A stretch of 13,743 nucleotides of DNA from JAYWIG01 sp043789035 (GTDB lineage: Bacteria; Pseudomonadota; Gammaproteobacteria; Burkholderiales; Burkholderiaceae_E). Positions 1-6,943 of this stretch are shown piece after piece (position 1 is the first letter of the stretch; every line of letters starts with the position of its first letter). The notes beneath the pieces are model-generated. The model saw nothing but the letters and a program-made list of their open reading frames with translations, ran no database searches and was not told the origin of the DNA. The position numbers were made by a program, and so were the translations under genes. The stretch is from NCBI GenBank assembly GCA_043789035.1, contig JAYWIG010000122.1, forward strand, positions 1 to 13,743. The letters are read 5' to 3'.

Positions 1-17
1 GTTGAATCAATAGTAAC

Positions 18-108
18 CGAAAGTAGCGCTTTTTGACTAGTAGGTATGACAAAACAATGCTTAGGTTTCAATGTCCGAAAGCGGCTATTTTCTTGTGAAC
101 GAAGCGCT
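18..108 (+). promoter_or_regulatory. Possible regulatory region with three CGAA-GCGCT-like elements
   Basis: The 119 bases before the Ada/AlkA gene contain three related elements on the plus strand: CGAAAGTAGCGCT (18-30), CGAAAGCGGCT (76-86) and CGAAGCGCT (100-108). They loosely recall the AAAGCGCA-type core of the E. coli Ada box, so they could be binding sites for the encoded Ada/AraC part. A TTGACT (33-38) could serve as a -35, but no convincing -10 lies at the right distance. Assignment is speculative. Confidence 0.25.
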
Positions 109-119
109 AATATGTCGAC

Positions 120-1670
120 ATGGAGACACCCACGCAGAGCGCAGAGAGCTTAGTCGCAGGCTTAAGCAACGAAAGCTGCTATCAAGCTTTTCTAAGCCAT
201 GACGCGCGTTTTGATGGTCGATTGTTTGCGTGTGTAAAGACTACCTACATCTATTGCCGACCGGTCTGCCGGGTTAAACCGCCGCTGCTGAAAAACTGCT
301 ACTTTGTTGCTCATGCGGCGCAGGCAGAACGCTTGGGATATCGACCTTGTCTAAGGTGCCGCCCAGAGCTCAGCCCTGGATACTCTTCTTCCGAAGCCTC
401 TAGTCGTTTAGCTCAGGCGGCCGCTTCGGCGCTGCAGTTCCCTAGACGCGCCGCTCCAAACCTTGAAGGCTTGGCATCGAAGATTGGTGTCACATCGCGT
501 CATTTACGGCGCTTGTTTCAGCAAGAGTTTGGCGTTACACCTATCGAGTACGCGCAAACTCAACGATTGCTTCTGGCTAAACGCCTGCTCACCGATACAA
601 AGTTGCCCGTAGCCATAATTAGCGAGGCAGCAGGCTTTGGCAGCGTGCGTAGGCTCAACGCATTGTTTTTAGAAAACTATCGACTTTCACCTTTGAAGCT
701 TCGAAAAGAAGGCGTTGGGGTGAAAGTGCCGAATTTATCTCCGAACCCACCTCATTTAGGAGTACACAAAATCTTACTCACCTATCGGCCACCTTATGCG
801 TGGGAAGAACAGCTCAAGTATTTGTCCGGCCGAACACTCGCGGGTGTTGAATTTGTTGATCTCGATTACGGCCTTTATTGGCGCTCGGTGCGTATTCAAG
901 ATGGCGCGACCCAATGCGTGGGTTGGATTAGCGTTGGTCATGCATCGGAAAAAAATAGCCTGCAAGTCGGCTTAAGCGACAGCCTTGCGCCAGTGATCGG
1001 CCAGGTGATGCTGCTGGTGAGGCGGTTGTTCGATTTAGATGCTCACCCACAAGATATCGCGCAGGTGTTGATGAAGGCTCAATCATTTAACTTCGCCCGG
1101 TTGTTACAGCAAACTCCAGGGTTACGATTAGCCGGGTCATTTGATGGTTTTGAGCTTTCGATTCGCGCCATCTTAGGGCAACTGGTCAGCGTAAAGGCAG
1201 CACATGCCACTGCATCGAAAGTGGTACTCAATTTCGGGCAGTCGTTGGCTGATTTTAGTGGTGTGCAGCCGTGCCCCTGCGAGTCGATTCTTCGATTGAC
1301 GCCTGAACCACGCGCTTTACTAAAAGCAAGCCAAGAATCGCTGGGCGCCTTGGGTGTTACTCGACAAAAACAAACCGCGATTAAAGCGATTGCGCAAGCC
1401 CTAGTTGATGGTAAGTTAACTCTTGACCCATCGGTTGACGTAGCCAGTACGATTGTTCAATTGAAAGCGATGCATGGTATTGGCGACTGGACTGCACAAT
1501 ACATTGCTATGCGAGCATTGGCTTGGCCCGATGCATTTCCTTCAAGTGATTATGGTGTTTTGAAAGCGTTGGGTGGCACCCAAGCACAAGCGGTAAAGCG
1601 TTCGCAGCAATGGCGGCCTTGGCGAGCCTATGCAACGCGATATTTATGGCATAGCCTTTCGATTGAATGA
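120..1670 (+). CDS. Ada/AraC/AlkA fusion: methylphosphotriester acceptor, HTH and 3-methyladenine DNA glycosylase
   Basis: A 516-residue alkylation-damage protein. Residues about 20-85 form an Ada-type zinc domain with C46, C50, C77 and C80. The spacing (X3, X26, X2) equals that of E. coli Ada C38/C42/C69/C72, so C46 would be the methyl-accepting cysteine that switches on DNA binding. Residues about 92-195 are an AraC-type double helix-turn-helix. Residues about 215-330 resemble the AlkA N-terminal domain, and about 340-515 form an HhH-GPD glycosylase with the hairpin around MHGIGDWTAQY (451-461). The likely catalytic Asp is D477 in PSSDYG, and the WRPWRAYATRYLW helix sits near the end. It probably senses methylated DNA, regulates its own cluster and excises alkylated bases. 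The start is forced: an in-frame TAA lies at 108-110, and the ATG at 120 precedes the domain by about 20 residues. No good Shine-Dalgarno is visible. The separate ogt gene follows 9 bases later. Domain assignment is confident; the regulatory role is inferred. Confidence 0.93.
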   Translation: METPTQSAESLVAGLSNESCYQAFLSHDARFDGRLFACVKTTYIYCRPVCRVKPPLLKNCYFVAHAAQAERLGYRPCLRCRPELSPGYSSSEASSRLAQAAASALQFPRRAAPNLEGLASKIGVTSRHLRRLFQQEFGVTPIEYAQTQRLLLAKRLLTDTKLPVAIISEAAGFGSVRRLNALFLENYRLSPLKLRKEGVGVKVPNLSPNPPHLGVHKILLTYRPPYAWEEQLKYLSGRTLAGVEFVDLDYGLYWRSVRIQDGATQCVGWISVGHASEKNSLQVGLSDSLAPVIGQVMLLVRRLFDLDAHPQDIAQVLMKAQSFNFARLLQQTPGLRLAGSFDGFELSIRAILGQLVSVKAAHATASKVVLNFGQSLADFSGVQPCPCESILRLTPEPRALLKASQESLGALGVTRQKQTAIKAIAQALVDGKLTLDPSVDVASTIVQLKAMHGIGDWTAQYIAMRALAWPDAFPSSDYGVLKALGGTQAQAVKRSQQWRPWRAYATRYLWHSLSIE

Positions 1671-1679
1671 GTAATTGAT

Positions 1680-2219
1680 ATGAAAACTTTAGATGTTCAG
1701 TATTGCCTGCATTGGCCTTCACCCTTGGGGCTAATGCGTTTAGATTGTGTAAAGATTGCTAAGAATTTAATTGATGAGCAATATGCTGTTTCGGGTATTT
1801 ACTTTGAGGGACAGAAATATCATCCGCGTGCTGAAACTGCTATCGGCGCGATAGGTGAATCGAAAGTGTTTTTAACAAGCTTAAAAGCAATGCTGGAGTT
1901 ATATTTTTCCGGTAAGCTTGAAGTTTTTGACATTGCTTTGGCTCCCTCGGGAACAGAGTTTCAGAAGGTTGTCTGGAAAGCTTTGCTAGATGTCGCTCAT
2001 GGCCAAACTATTTCCTATGCCGAGCTATCCCATCGAATTGGTAATCCAGCGGCTATTCGGGCCGCTGCAGCCGCCGTGGGAAAGAACCCTATTTCAGTCG
2101 TCATTCCCTGCCACCGTATCATTGGTAGTAATGGTTCGCTTACAGGGTATGCGGGCGGCCTCGATCGCAAAGCGCATTTGCTAGCGATCGAGTCGAAACA
2201 AAGCAATTTTTTTACATGA
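1680..2219 (+). CDS. ogt: Methylated-DNA--protein-cysteine methyltransferase (Ogt type)
   Basis: A 179-residue suicide DNA-repair enzyme that transfers the methyl group from O6-methylguanine (and O4-methylthymine) to its own cysteine. The active-site motif PCHR is at 143-146, with acceptor C144. Upstream are the conserved Tyr (Y113), the RAAAAAVGKNP helix with the Arg finger R127, and downstream the AGGLDRKAHLLAIE segment (158-171). Length is normal for a single-domain Ogt with its N-terminal lobe. It begins 9 bases after the Ada/AlkA stop, with a weak GAG upstream, and its TGA overlaps the next ATG (ATGA), so the three genes look like one operon. The fusion upstream lacks the methyltransferase domain found at the C terminus of E. 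coli Ada, so this gene supplies it separately. Confidence 0.95.
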   Translation: MKTLDVQYCLHWPSPLGLMRLDCVKIAKNLIDEQYAVSGIYFEGQKYHPRAETAIGAIGESKVFLTSLKAMLELYFSGKLEVFDIALAPSGTEFQKVVWKALLDVAHGQTISYAELSHRIGNPAAIRAAAAAVGKNPISVVIPCHRIIGSNGSLTGYAGGLDRKAHLLAIESKQSNFFT

Positions 2220-3082
2220 ATATAAAAGTAGTCGTTGATTTTCTATCCTTGGCCGCCCTTTGGGGCGGTTCATTTTTGCTCATGCGTGTGGCGTCACCAG
2301 AGTTTGGCCCTTTCGCGCTATCGGGCGTTAGGGTGTTTATTGCGGGTGCTCTTTTGCTTGCAATGCTTGTTGCAAAAAAACGAGTCAGCGCTTTGGTAAA
2401 AAATTGGAAACCCATCGCATCGGTTGGTTTGATCAATTCGGCTGGGCCATTTTTATTCTTTGCTTACGCCATGGCGCATATCAGTAGTGGTCTTGGTGCG
2501 ATCTTAAATGCGACTGTTCCTTTATGGGGGGCGTTGGTGGCGTTCGTTTGGTTGAAAGATCGAATTGTTGGTTTGCGGGTGCTAGGTTTGTTGATTGGGT
2601 TTTTAGGCGTGACATTTCTTGTCTGGGGCAAAGTTTCATTTACGCCAGGCTCTGGATTGGCGGTAGTAGCCTGTTTGAGCGCCACTTTTCTTTACGGAAT
2701 CGCTGCCAGCTTTACGAAAAAATATCTTTCTGGTGTGGATAGCTTAGCCAGCGCCACTGGTAGCCAATTATCGGCCGCCGTCATACTTTTACCATTAGGC
2801 CTTTACTTTTGGCCCGACCATTCCGTCTCGTTGAAAGCTTGGGCTGCTGTTGTTGTATTGGCAGTTTTTTGCACCGCGTTGGCCTATATTTTGTACTTCC
2901 GCTTGTTCGCCGTTTTAGGCCCATCAAAAACAATGACGGTTACCTTTTTGATCCCGGTATTTGGCATGCTGTGGGGCGGCGTGGTGCTGCAAGAAGTACC
3001 GACATTTCAAATGGTGGTTGCTTGTGCATTTATTATCTTTGGAACGTCGCTAGCGGCGGGGGTAGTAACGTGGAAAAAATGA
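2216..3082 (+). CDS. EamA/DMT-family membrane transporter
   Basis: A 288-residue polytopic inner-membrane protein with the two-repeat EamA (drug/metabolite transporter) architecture. About ten hydrophobic segments are separated by short polar loops. The first repeat begins with the typical ALWGGSFLLMRVA stretch (about 14-26), followed by PFALSGVR. The second repeat starts near residue 137 after a short polar linker and ends in an AFIIFGTSLAAG helix. Members export amino acids, nucleotides or other small metabolites; the substrate cannot be read from the sequence. Its ATG overlaps the ogt stop by four bases, which indicates translational coupling with the repair genes. A functional link to repair is unproven, and the coupling may only reflect shared expression. 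Confidence 0.88.
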   Translation: MNIKVVVDFLSLAALWGGSFLLMRVASPEFGPFALSGVRVFIAGALLLAMLVAKKRVSALVKNWKPIASVGLINSAGPFLFFAYAMAHISSGLGAILNATVPLWGALVAFVWLKDRIVGLRVLGLLIGFLGVTFLVWGKVSFTPGSGLAVVACLSATFLYGIAASFTKKYLSGVDSLASATGSQLSAAVILLPLGLYFWPDHSVSLKAWAAVVVLAVFCTALAYILYFRLFAVLGPSKTMTVTFLIPVFGMLWGGVVLQEVPTFQMVVACAFIIFGTSLAAGVVTWKK

Positions 3083-3120
3083 CCAGATATGTATGACTTC
3101 AACAATTTCTAGCATTCCGC

Positions 3121-3177
3121 TTTTGCTGTTTGCCATATTGAATTAAAATACACACAACGTACATCTATTCTTTGAGG
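3121..3177 (+). promoter_or_regulatory. Probable vapBC promoter and ribosome binding site
   Basis: The gap between the EamA and VapB genes carries an AT-rich block with TAAAAT (3144-3149, five of six matches to a -10) preceded by a TTTTGC/TTGCTG -35-like stretch at 3121-3128. GAGG (3174-3177), five bases before the VapB ATG, is a good Shine-Dalgarno. VapBC pairs are usually autorepressed here, but I see no clean palindrome to nominate as the operator. Confidence 0.4.
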
Positions 3178-3182
3178 TTCAA

Positions 3183-3419
3183 ATGCACGCGACAAAAGCC
3201 TTCAAAAATGGGAATTCGCAAGCCATTCGAATTCCTGTCGCCTTGGCTTACCAGAACACAGATATTGAATTAGAGATTGAGCGCCATGGGGATGAGATAC
3301 GAATTCGTCCTGCGCGAAAATCACTTGCTGGGGTGCTAGCGAAGTTTGCGAAATTCTCGCCGGATTTTATGGCCGAAGGTCGTAGCAGCCATGGCCAAAG
3401 TGATAGAGACGCGATTTAA
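3183..3419 (+). CDS. vapB: VapB-type antitoxin (AbrB/MazE-like fold)
   Basis: A 78-residue antitoxin. Residues 1-45 fit the swapped-hairpin AbrB/SpoVT DNA-binding fold typical of VapB, with the FKNGNSQAIRIP signature at 7-18 and a GDEIRIRPA strand (36-44). The C-terminal part ending FSPDFMAEGRSSHGQ (58-72) is the flexible toxin-wrapping tail seen in MvpT/VapB relatives of enteric bacteria. It normally neutralises the downstream PIN-domain ribonuclease and represses the shared promoter as a complex. A good GAGG ribosome binding site precedes the ATG. The stop overlaps the toxin start (TAATG), the usual coupling that keeps antitoxin in excess. Confidence 0.9.
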   Translation: MHATKAFKNGNSQAIRIPVALAYQNTDIELEIERHGDEIRIRPARKSLAGVLAKFAKFSPDFMAEGRSSHGQSDRDAI

Positions 3420-3814
3420 TGGCAAGGTATATGCTCGATACGAACATGTGTATCTATCTGATGAAAAGCCAGCCTGAATCGGTGGCTAAACGGTTTGCAC
3501 AATGCAGTGTAGGCGATGTGGTGATGTCCGCAATCACTTATGCCGAGCTTGAATATGGAGTATCTGTAAGCGGTAACCCAAAGCGAGAGGCCAGAAATTT
3601 GGCCGGGTTGATTGAAGATATTCCCGTTGCAGCGTTCGGTGCAGCGGCGGCGGTCAGCTACGGCCTCATTCGTCTAGCGACTCGTGAGTCTAAGAAAGAT
3701 CATCTTGATAAGTTGATTGCAGCCCACGCCGCTTCGCTTGGTTCGGTTCTAGTAACTAACAACTTAAGGGACTTTGCGAGGTACCCCGGTGTAGTTCTGG
3801 AAAATTGGCTTTGA
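3419..3814 (+). CDS. vapC: VapC-type PIN-domain ribonuclease toxin
   Basis: A 131-residue PIN-domain toxin of the MvpA/VapC group, expected to cleave a specific RNA; enteric relatives cut initiator tRNA. The acidic metal-binding set is intact: D7 in MLDTNMCIYLMK, E43 in TYAELEYG, D97 in DHLDKLIAAHA and a fourth acidic residue (D118) after the VTNN motif. The C-terminal PGVVLENW is typical of this clade. Length is standard and no frameshift is seen, so the toxin looks functional. It starts on the last base of the antitoxin stop. The converging ABC ATPase gene ends only 27 bases away, and no terminator hairpin was seen in between. Confidence 0.93.
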   Translation: MARYMLDTNMCIYLMKSQPESVAKRFAQCSVGDVVMSAITYAELEYGVSVSGNPKREARNLAGLIEDIPVAAFGAAAAVSYGLIRLATRESKKDHLDKLIAAHAASLGSVLVTNNLRDFARYPGVVLENWL

Positions 3815-3841
3815 CTTTGTGTGCGACTTGATTGCGATGCT

Positions 3842-4564
3842 CTAGAAACGGCTAAGCGTTTGCAGCTGTGCTTGCGTTACCCCAAGCACTTCACAAAGCT
3901 TTGGCATCCATTGCTCGGTATCTTGGGCATCACCCTGAAAGACTAACTGCCCTTTATTCAGGATCAACACTAGGCCTAATGCCTCAGCTGGTACTAGGCC
4001 CACGTGCGCTGGGTTGTGTGTCGCCATCAATACAGATCGGTCAAAAGTAACTAGTTTTGCCAGGGTATCGATTAACTGAAGTTCGTGAGCAATGTCGAGG
4101 TGAGTAGTCGGTTCGTCGAATAGTAACCACGGCGCTGATTGGGCTAGGGCGCGTGCTAAATGTACTCTTCGCTGTTCGCCGCCGGATAAGTGCATTAATG
4201 GCTTCTCAGCATATTTTGCAACTTCTAAGGCAGCCATGGCGTGCCCAACGGCGGTTCGTGTTGCACCGGACATGGCAACCACTTCGGCCGCGCTGTAAGC
4301 GATATCGTTCGAGATAGATTGGTCTATCCAGGCAATTTGTTGAGCTCGCTCTGTTGCACTCAGTGCTTGTGCGGTGCAATGCCCGGCTGATGGTTTGATA
4401 AACCCTAGTAAAGTCTTCAACAGGGTTGATTTACCGCTGCCGTTGGCTCCTAGAAGAAATGAAATCTTGTTTTTGGGTAATTCGAAAGAAATAGGCGTTG
4501 TTTCGGGTGTGATATCGAAGTAAGCTAGTCGAACTTCCTTCGCCGCTATCGCGAATGTTTTCAT
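3842..4564 (-). CDS. ABC importer ATPase, FecE/BtuD/HmuV-like
   Basis: A 240-residue nucleotide-binding subunit that would power an inner-membrane importer for an iron-siderophore, heme or cobalamin-like chelate. All ABC motifs are present: Walker A GANGSGKST (39-47), Q-loop Q82, signature LSGGE (126-130), Walker B LLFDE (147-151) with the DEPTTHLD form typical of this subfamily, and H-loop H183. It is translated with the upstream permease: its ATG overlaps the permease TGA in an ATGA on the minus strand. The ligand cannot be inferred from the ATPase. No periplasmic binding protein or TonB receptor is in the window. Confidence 0.92.
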   Translation of the reverse strand: MKTFAIAAKEVRLAYFDITPETTPISFELPKNKISFLLGANGSGKSTLLKTLLGFIKPSAGHCTAQALSATERAQQIAWIDQSISNDIAYSAAEVVAMSGATRTAVGHAMAALEVAKYAEKPLMHLSGGEQRRVHLARALAQSAPWLLFDEPTTHLDIAHELQLIDTLAKLVTFDRSVLMATHNPAHVGLVPAEALGLVLILNKGQLVFQGDAQDTEQWMPKLCEVLGVTQAQLQTLSRF

Positions 4565-5556
4565 TGTTTACCCTTGGCGCTTAGCAGGCAGGCCATAAAC
4601 AAAGGTAAGCCAATGACTGCAGTGGCAACTCCGATTGGAATTTCGATACTAAAGAGCGAGCGCGCCAAAGTGTCAATGGCGCAGAGTAAGGCAGCGCTGA
4701 GTAAGCTGCTCATCATAAGGTTGAGTTTTGTGTTGTTACCAAACAGCCAGCGGGTAATGTGCGGAACCACTAATCCTATCCAGCCGACCATGCCTGCAAT
4801 TGCTACGGTGGATGCTGTCATTAAGGTTGCGCCAAAAATGCATATCCATCGAGTTCGGGCGATGTTGACGCCCAGAGAAAACGCGGTGGCGTCACCCAAC
4901 GCTAATTTGTCCAGAGCGCGATTTTGCGAATAGAGTGCTGTGAAGCCAATTGCATACGATGTTAATAACCACAGCACGTCTTGATGGGTTAGGTTACCTA
5001 AGCTACCAAGTAACCAAAATACAATGCCGGGCAGGGTGCTTTGCGAATCGGCCAACATTTGCGCAACAGACACCATGGCTGAAAGCAAGGCGGCAACCAC
5101 AACACCGCAAAGCAATAACGTAAGCTGCGCTTGATAGCGTAGCAATTGCGCAAGGCTTAGGACAAGCACAACGGCAATAAAGCCCCCGATAAACGCCATT
5201 ACCTGGATGACCGCGGCAGATAAGCCCAAAGACATAGCAATAACCGCGCCCAGCGCCGCGCCGCTCGATACGCCCAAGATATCGGGCGACACCAAAGGGT
5301 TGCGAAACAACGCTTGAAAGGCGCTTCCCGCACTTGCCAGGCTTGCACCAATTAATAGCGCACCTAAAACCCTGGGCAATCGAATATCTTGAATTAGACT
5401 AACGAGTTGCGAATCCGAATGATTACCAAACAATGCTGCGATCGAATCGCCCATTGATGCGCTAGCAACGCCCACTGATATGCCGATTAGTGCGCTAAAA
5501 AGCACGGCAACAGTGCCAATACACAGTAGAAGAAAAAATCGACGAGAGCTAAACAT
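4561..5556 (-). CDS. FecCD/BtuC-family ABC importer permease
   Basis: A 331-residue integral membrane permease of the metal-chelate/vitamin B12 uptake family. It has a single N-terminal hydrophobic segment followed by the family hallmark RLPRVLGALLIGASLASAG (59-77) and FQALFRNPLVSPDILGVSSG, then repeated hydrophobic helices (about ten in all). A VGLVVPHI-like segment near the C-terminal third (WIGLVVPHITR) contacts the ATPase. It pairs with the overlapping ATPase gene. The start is the ATG at 5554-5556; the ribosome binding site is weak. The gene is divergent from the uracil-catabolism-like genes across a 154-base gap that includes a near-perfect inverted repeat. I see no cobalamin riboswitch or clear Fur box. 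Substrate is unassigned. Confidence 0.9.
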   Translation of the reverse strand: MFSSRRFFLLLCIGTVAVLFSALIGISVGVASASMGDSIAALFGNHSDSQLVSLIQDIRLPRVLGALLIGASLASAGSAFQALFRNPLVSPDILGVSSGAALGAVIAMSLGLSAAVIQVMAFIGGFIAVVLVLSLAQLLRYQAQLTLLLCGVVVAALLSAMVSVAQMLADSQSTLPGIVFWLLGSLGNLTHQDVLWLLTSYAIGFTALYSQNRALDKLALGDATAFSLGVNIARTRWICIFGATLMTASTVAIAGMVGWIGLVVPHITRWLFGNNTKLNLMMSSLLSAALLCAIDTLARSLFSIEIPIGVATAVIGLPLFMACLLSAKGKQ

Positions 5557-5578
5557 TTGCCAAGGATAACCCGTATTG

Positions 5579-5665
5579 CAATAGTCTTATACCAGCCAAT
5601 CTACCGGCCGAAATGCCGTTTGTCGTTTGAATGGCCTTCAAATAGAGCTTCGGTATTGACTATTG
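5579..5665. promoter_or_regulatory. Divergent intergenic region with inverted repeat of GGTAT-GACTATTG
   Basis: Two copies of one element face away from each other between the ABC permease and the URC1-like gene. GGTATTGACTATTG lies on the plus strand at 5652-5665, and GGTATAAGACTATTG on the minus strand at 5579-5593. They share an exact 8-base core (GACTATTG) and GGTAT, and differ by a one-base indel, with 58 bases between them. The plus copy contains a TTGACT that could be a -35 for the right-hand genes; the minus copy contains TATAAG, which could be a -10 for the transporter. They may be paired operators or parallel promoters. No regulator is encoded in the window. Confidence 0.35.
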
Positions 5666-5710
5666 TTCATCAAGGCGAGTAAGGTTCCTTTTTGTGTGAG
5701 GTTCAAGTTC

Positions 5711-6943
5711 ATGTCGAAATCAATTCGTTTAACTTCGCATCCTGCGGCCGGTGGTCGGCAGGTGTCCCCCATCCGCTGGGGTGAAAGAGACCCGCTCGTT
5801 CGCGGCGCCGTCATCGGTACAACATCGAATAAAGAACGTAACGTTGTGGGTACGCATAGCGGCTCTTATGGTATCTATCGTGCATTAGCCGTCGCGGCAG
5901 GAGCGCTGGACCCGCTTCACAAGGCAGACCTTACCAATACGATGCCGACAGATATTATCGGACCTTATCCTGCGTGGTTTGATGCCAAGAAGATGGTGTC
6001 CATCGACCCCTTCGGTGCGATTGTGGCCGATGTTTATAAAGACCAAATTGCGGCGGGTATTGATATTCGTCCGACTATTGCGGTGACAAAAGCGCATATC
6101 GATTTACCAGAAATTCGGACTGCGCTTGCCTTTGGTCGACTAAAGCCTGACGGCCATATTTTGAAGGAAAACGGCACTGCAGCAGTAACTAAAGCGGCGA
6201 TTGAACCGGTTTGGTATTTGCCAGGTGTTGCCGAACGGTTTGGTTGTTCAGAGGCCGATTTGCGTCGTCGCCTTTTTGAGGAAACCGGTGGCATGTATCC
6301 AGAGCTTGTCACACGTAGCGATATCGATGTGTTCTTGCCACCAATTGGAGGCCAAACTGTTTACATCTTTGGAAATCCGACAAATTTATCCAACCCCAAC
6401 ATTACTTTAACGGCACGGGTGCATGATGAATGCAATGGGTCGGATGTGTTCGGTTCAGATATTTGTACCTGCCGCCCGTATCTCACGCATGCGATTGAAG
6501 AGGCGATTCTCGGGGCACAGAGAGGTGGCGTTGGGCTCATTTCTTATAGCCGAAAAGAAGGCCGTGCATTGGGCGAAGTAACGAAATTTCTAGTGTATAA
6601 CGCTAGGAAACGCCAACTTGGTGGTGATAGGGCGGATAAGTACTTTGAGCGAACTGAGTGTGTGGCTGGTGTGCAAGACATGCGCTTCCAAGAGCTAATG
6701 CCTGATGTGCTGCATTGGTTAGGGGTGCAAAAAATTCATCGCTTGGTATCGATGAGTAATATGAAATTTGATGCCATTGAGCGCTCAGGTATTGAAGTCG
6801 GTGAGCGAGTGCCTATCCCTGATGATTTAATTCCTGAGGACGCTAAAGTCGAGATGGAAGCCAAGATGGCCGCAGGTTACTTTACTGACGGTAAGGTGAT
6901 GAACGCCGATGAATTGGCTGCCGTAAAAGGGCGTGCGTTGTAA
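5711..6943 (+). CDS. GTP cyclohydrolase II-like protein of the URC (uracil catabolism) type
   Basis: A 410-residue protein, about twice the length of riboflavin RibA. Roughly the last 200 residues are RibA-like. The zinc ligands C241-X10-C252-X-C254, the RKEGR motif (EGR at 283-285), a Tyr matching RibA Y105 (Y296) and the D-x-R pair (D323, R325) are kept. The RibA HQLGF and TNNPKK motifs are replaced. The N-terminal half (THSGSYGIYRALAVAAG, about 48-64) has no RibA counterpart. This matches the URC1 family, which in Lachancea kluyveri is needed for uracil degradation rather than riboflavin synthesis. It is probably a ring-opening hydrolase acting on a uracil nucleotide, by inference. The ATG at 5711 is chosen: GAGG at 5698-5701 precedes it and SKSIRLTSHP fits the family, whereas the longer reading would need a TTG at 5663 inside the promoter region. 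The stop abuts the next ATG. Confidence 0.88.
   Translation: MSKSIRLTSHPAAGGRQVSPIRWGERDPLVRGAVIGTTSNKERNVVGTHSGSYGIYRALAVAAGALDPLHKADLTNTMPTDIIGPYPAWFDAKKMVSIDPFGAIVADVYKDQIAAGIDIRPTIAVTKAHIDLPEIRTALAFGRLKPDGHILKENGTAAVTKAAIEPVWYLPGVAERFGCSEADLRRRLFEETGGMYPELVTRSDIDVFLPPIGGQTVYIFGNPTNLSNPNITLTARVHDECNGSDVFGSDICTCRPYLTHAIEEAILGAQRGGVGLISYSRKEGRALGEVTKFLVYNARKRQLGGDRADKYFERTECVAGVQDMRFQELMPDVLHWLGVQKIHRLVSMSNMKFDAIERSGIEVGERVPIPDDLIPEDAKVEMEAKMAAGYFTDGKVMNADELAAVKGRAL

Noticed and set aside
3815..3841. Terminator between vapC and the converging ABC ATPase gene
   Set aside because: Only 27 bases with no stable inverted repeat or T tract.
5663..5710. Longer URC1-like reading beginning at TTG 5663
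   Set aside because: The extra 16 residues are not family-like, TTG is a rare start, and the segment overlaps the promoter-like repeat. ATG 5711 has a GAGG upstream.
5711..6943. Annotation as riboflavin biosynthesis ribA
   Set aside because: Double length, replaced HQLGF and TNNPKK motifs, neighbours of the URC type, and no other rib genes or FMN riboswitch nearby.
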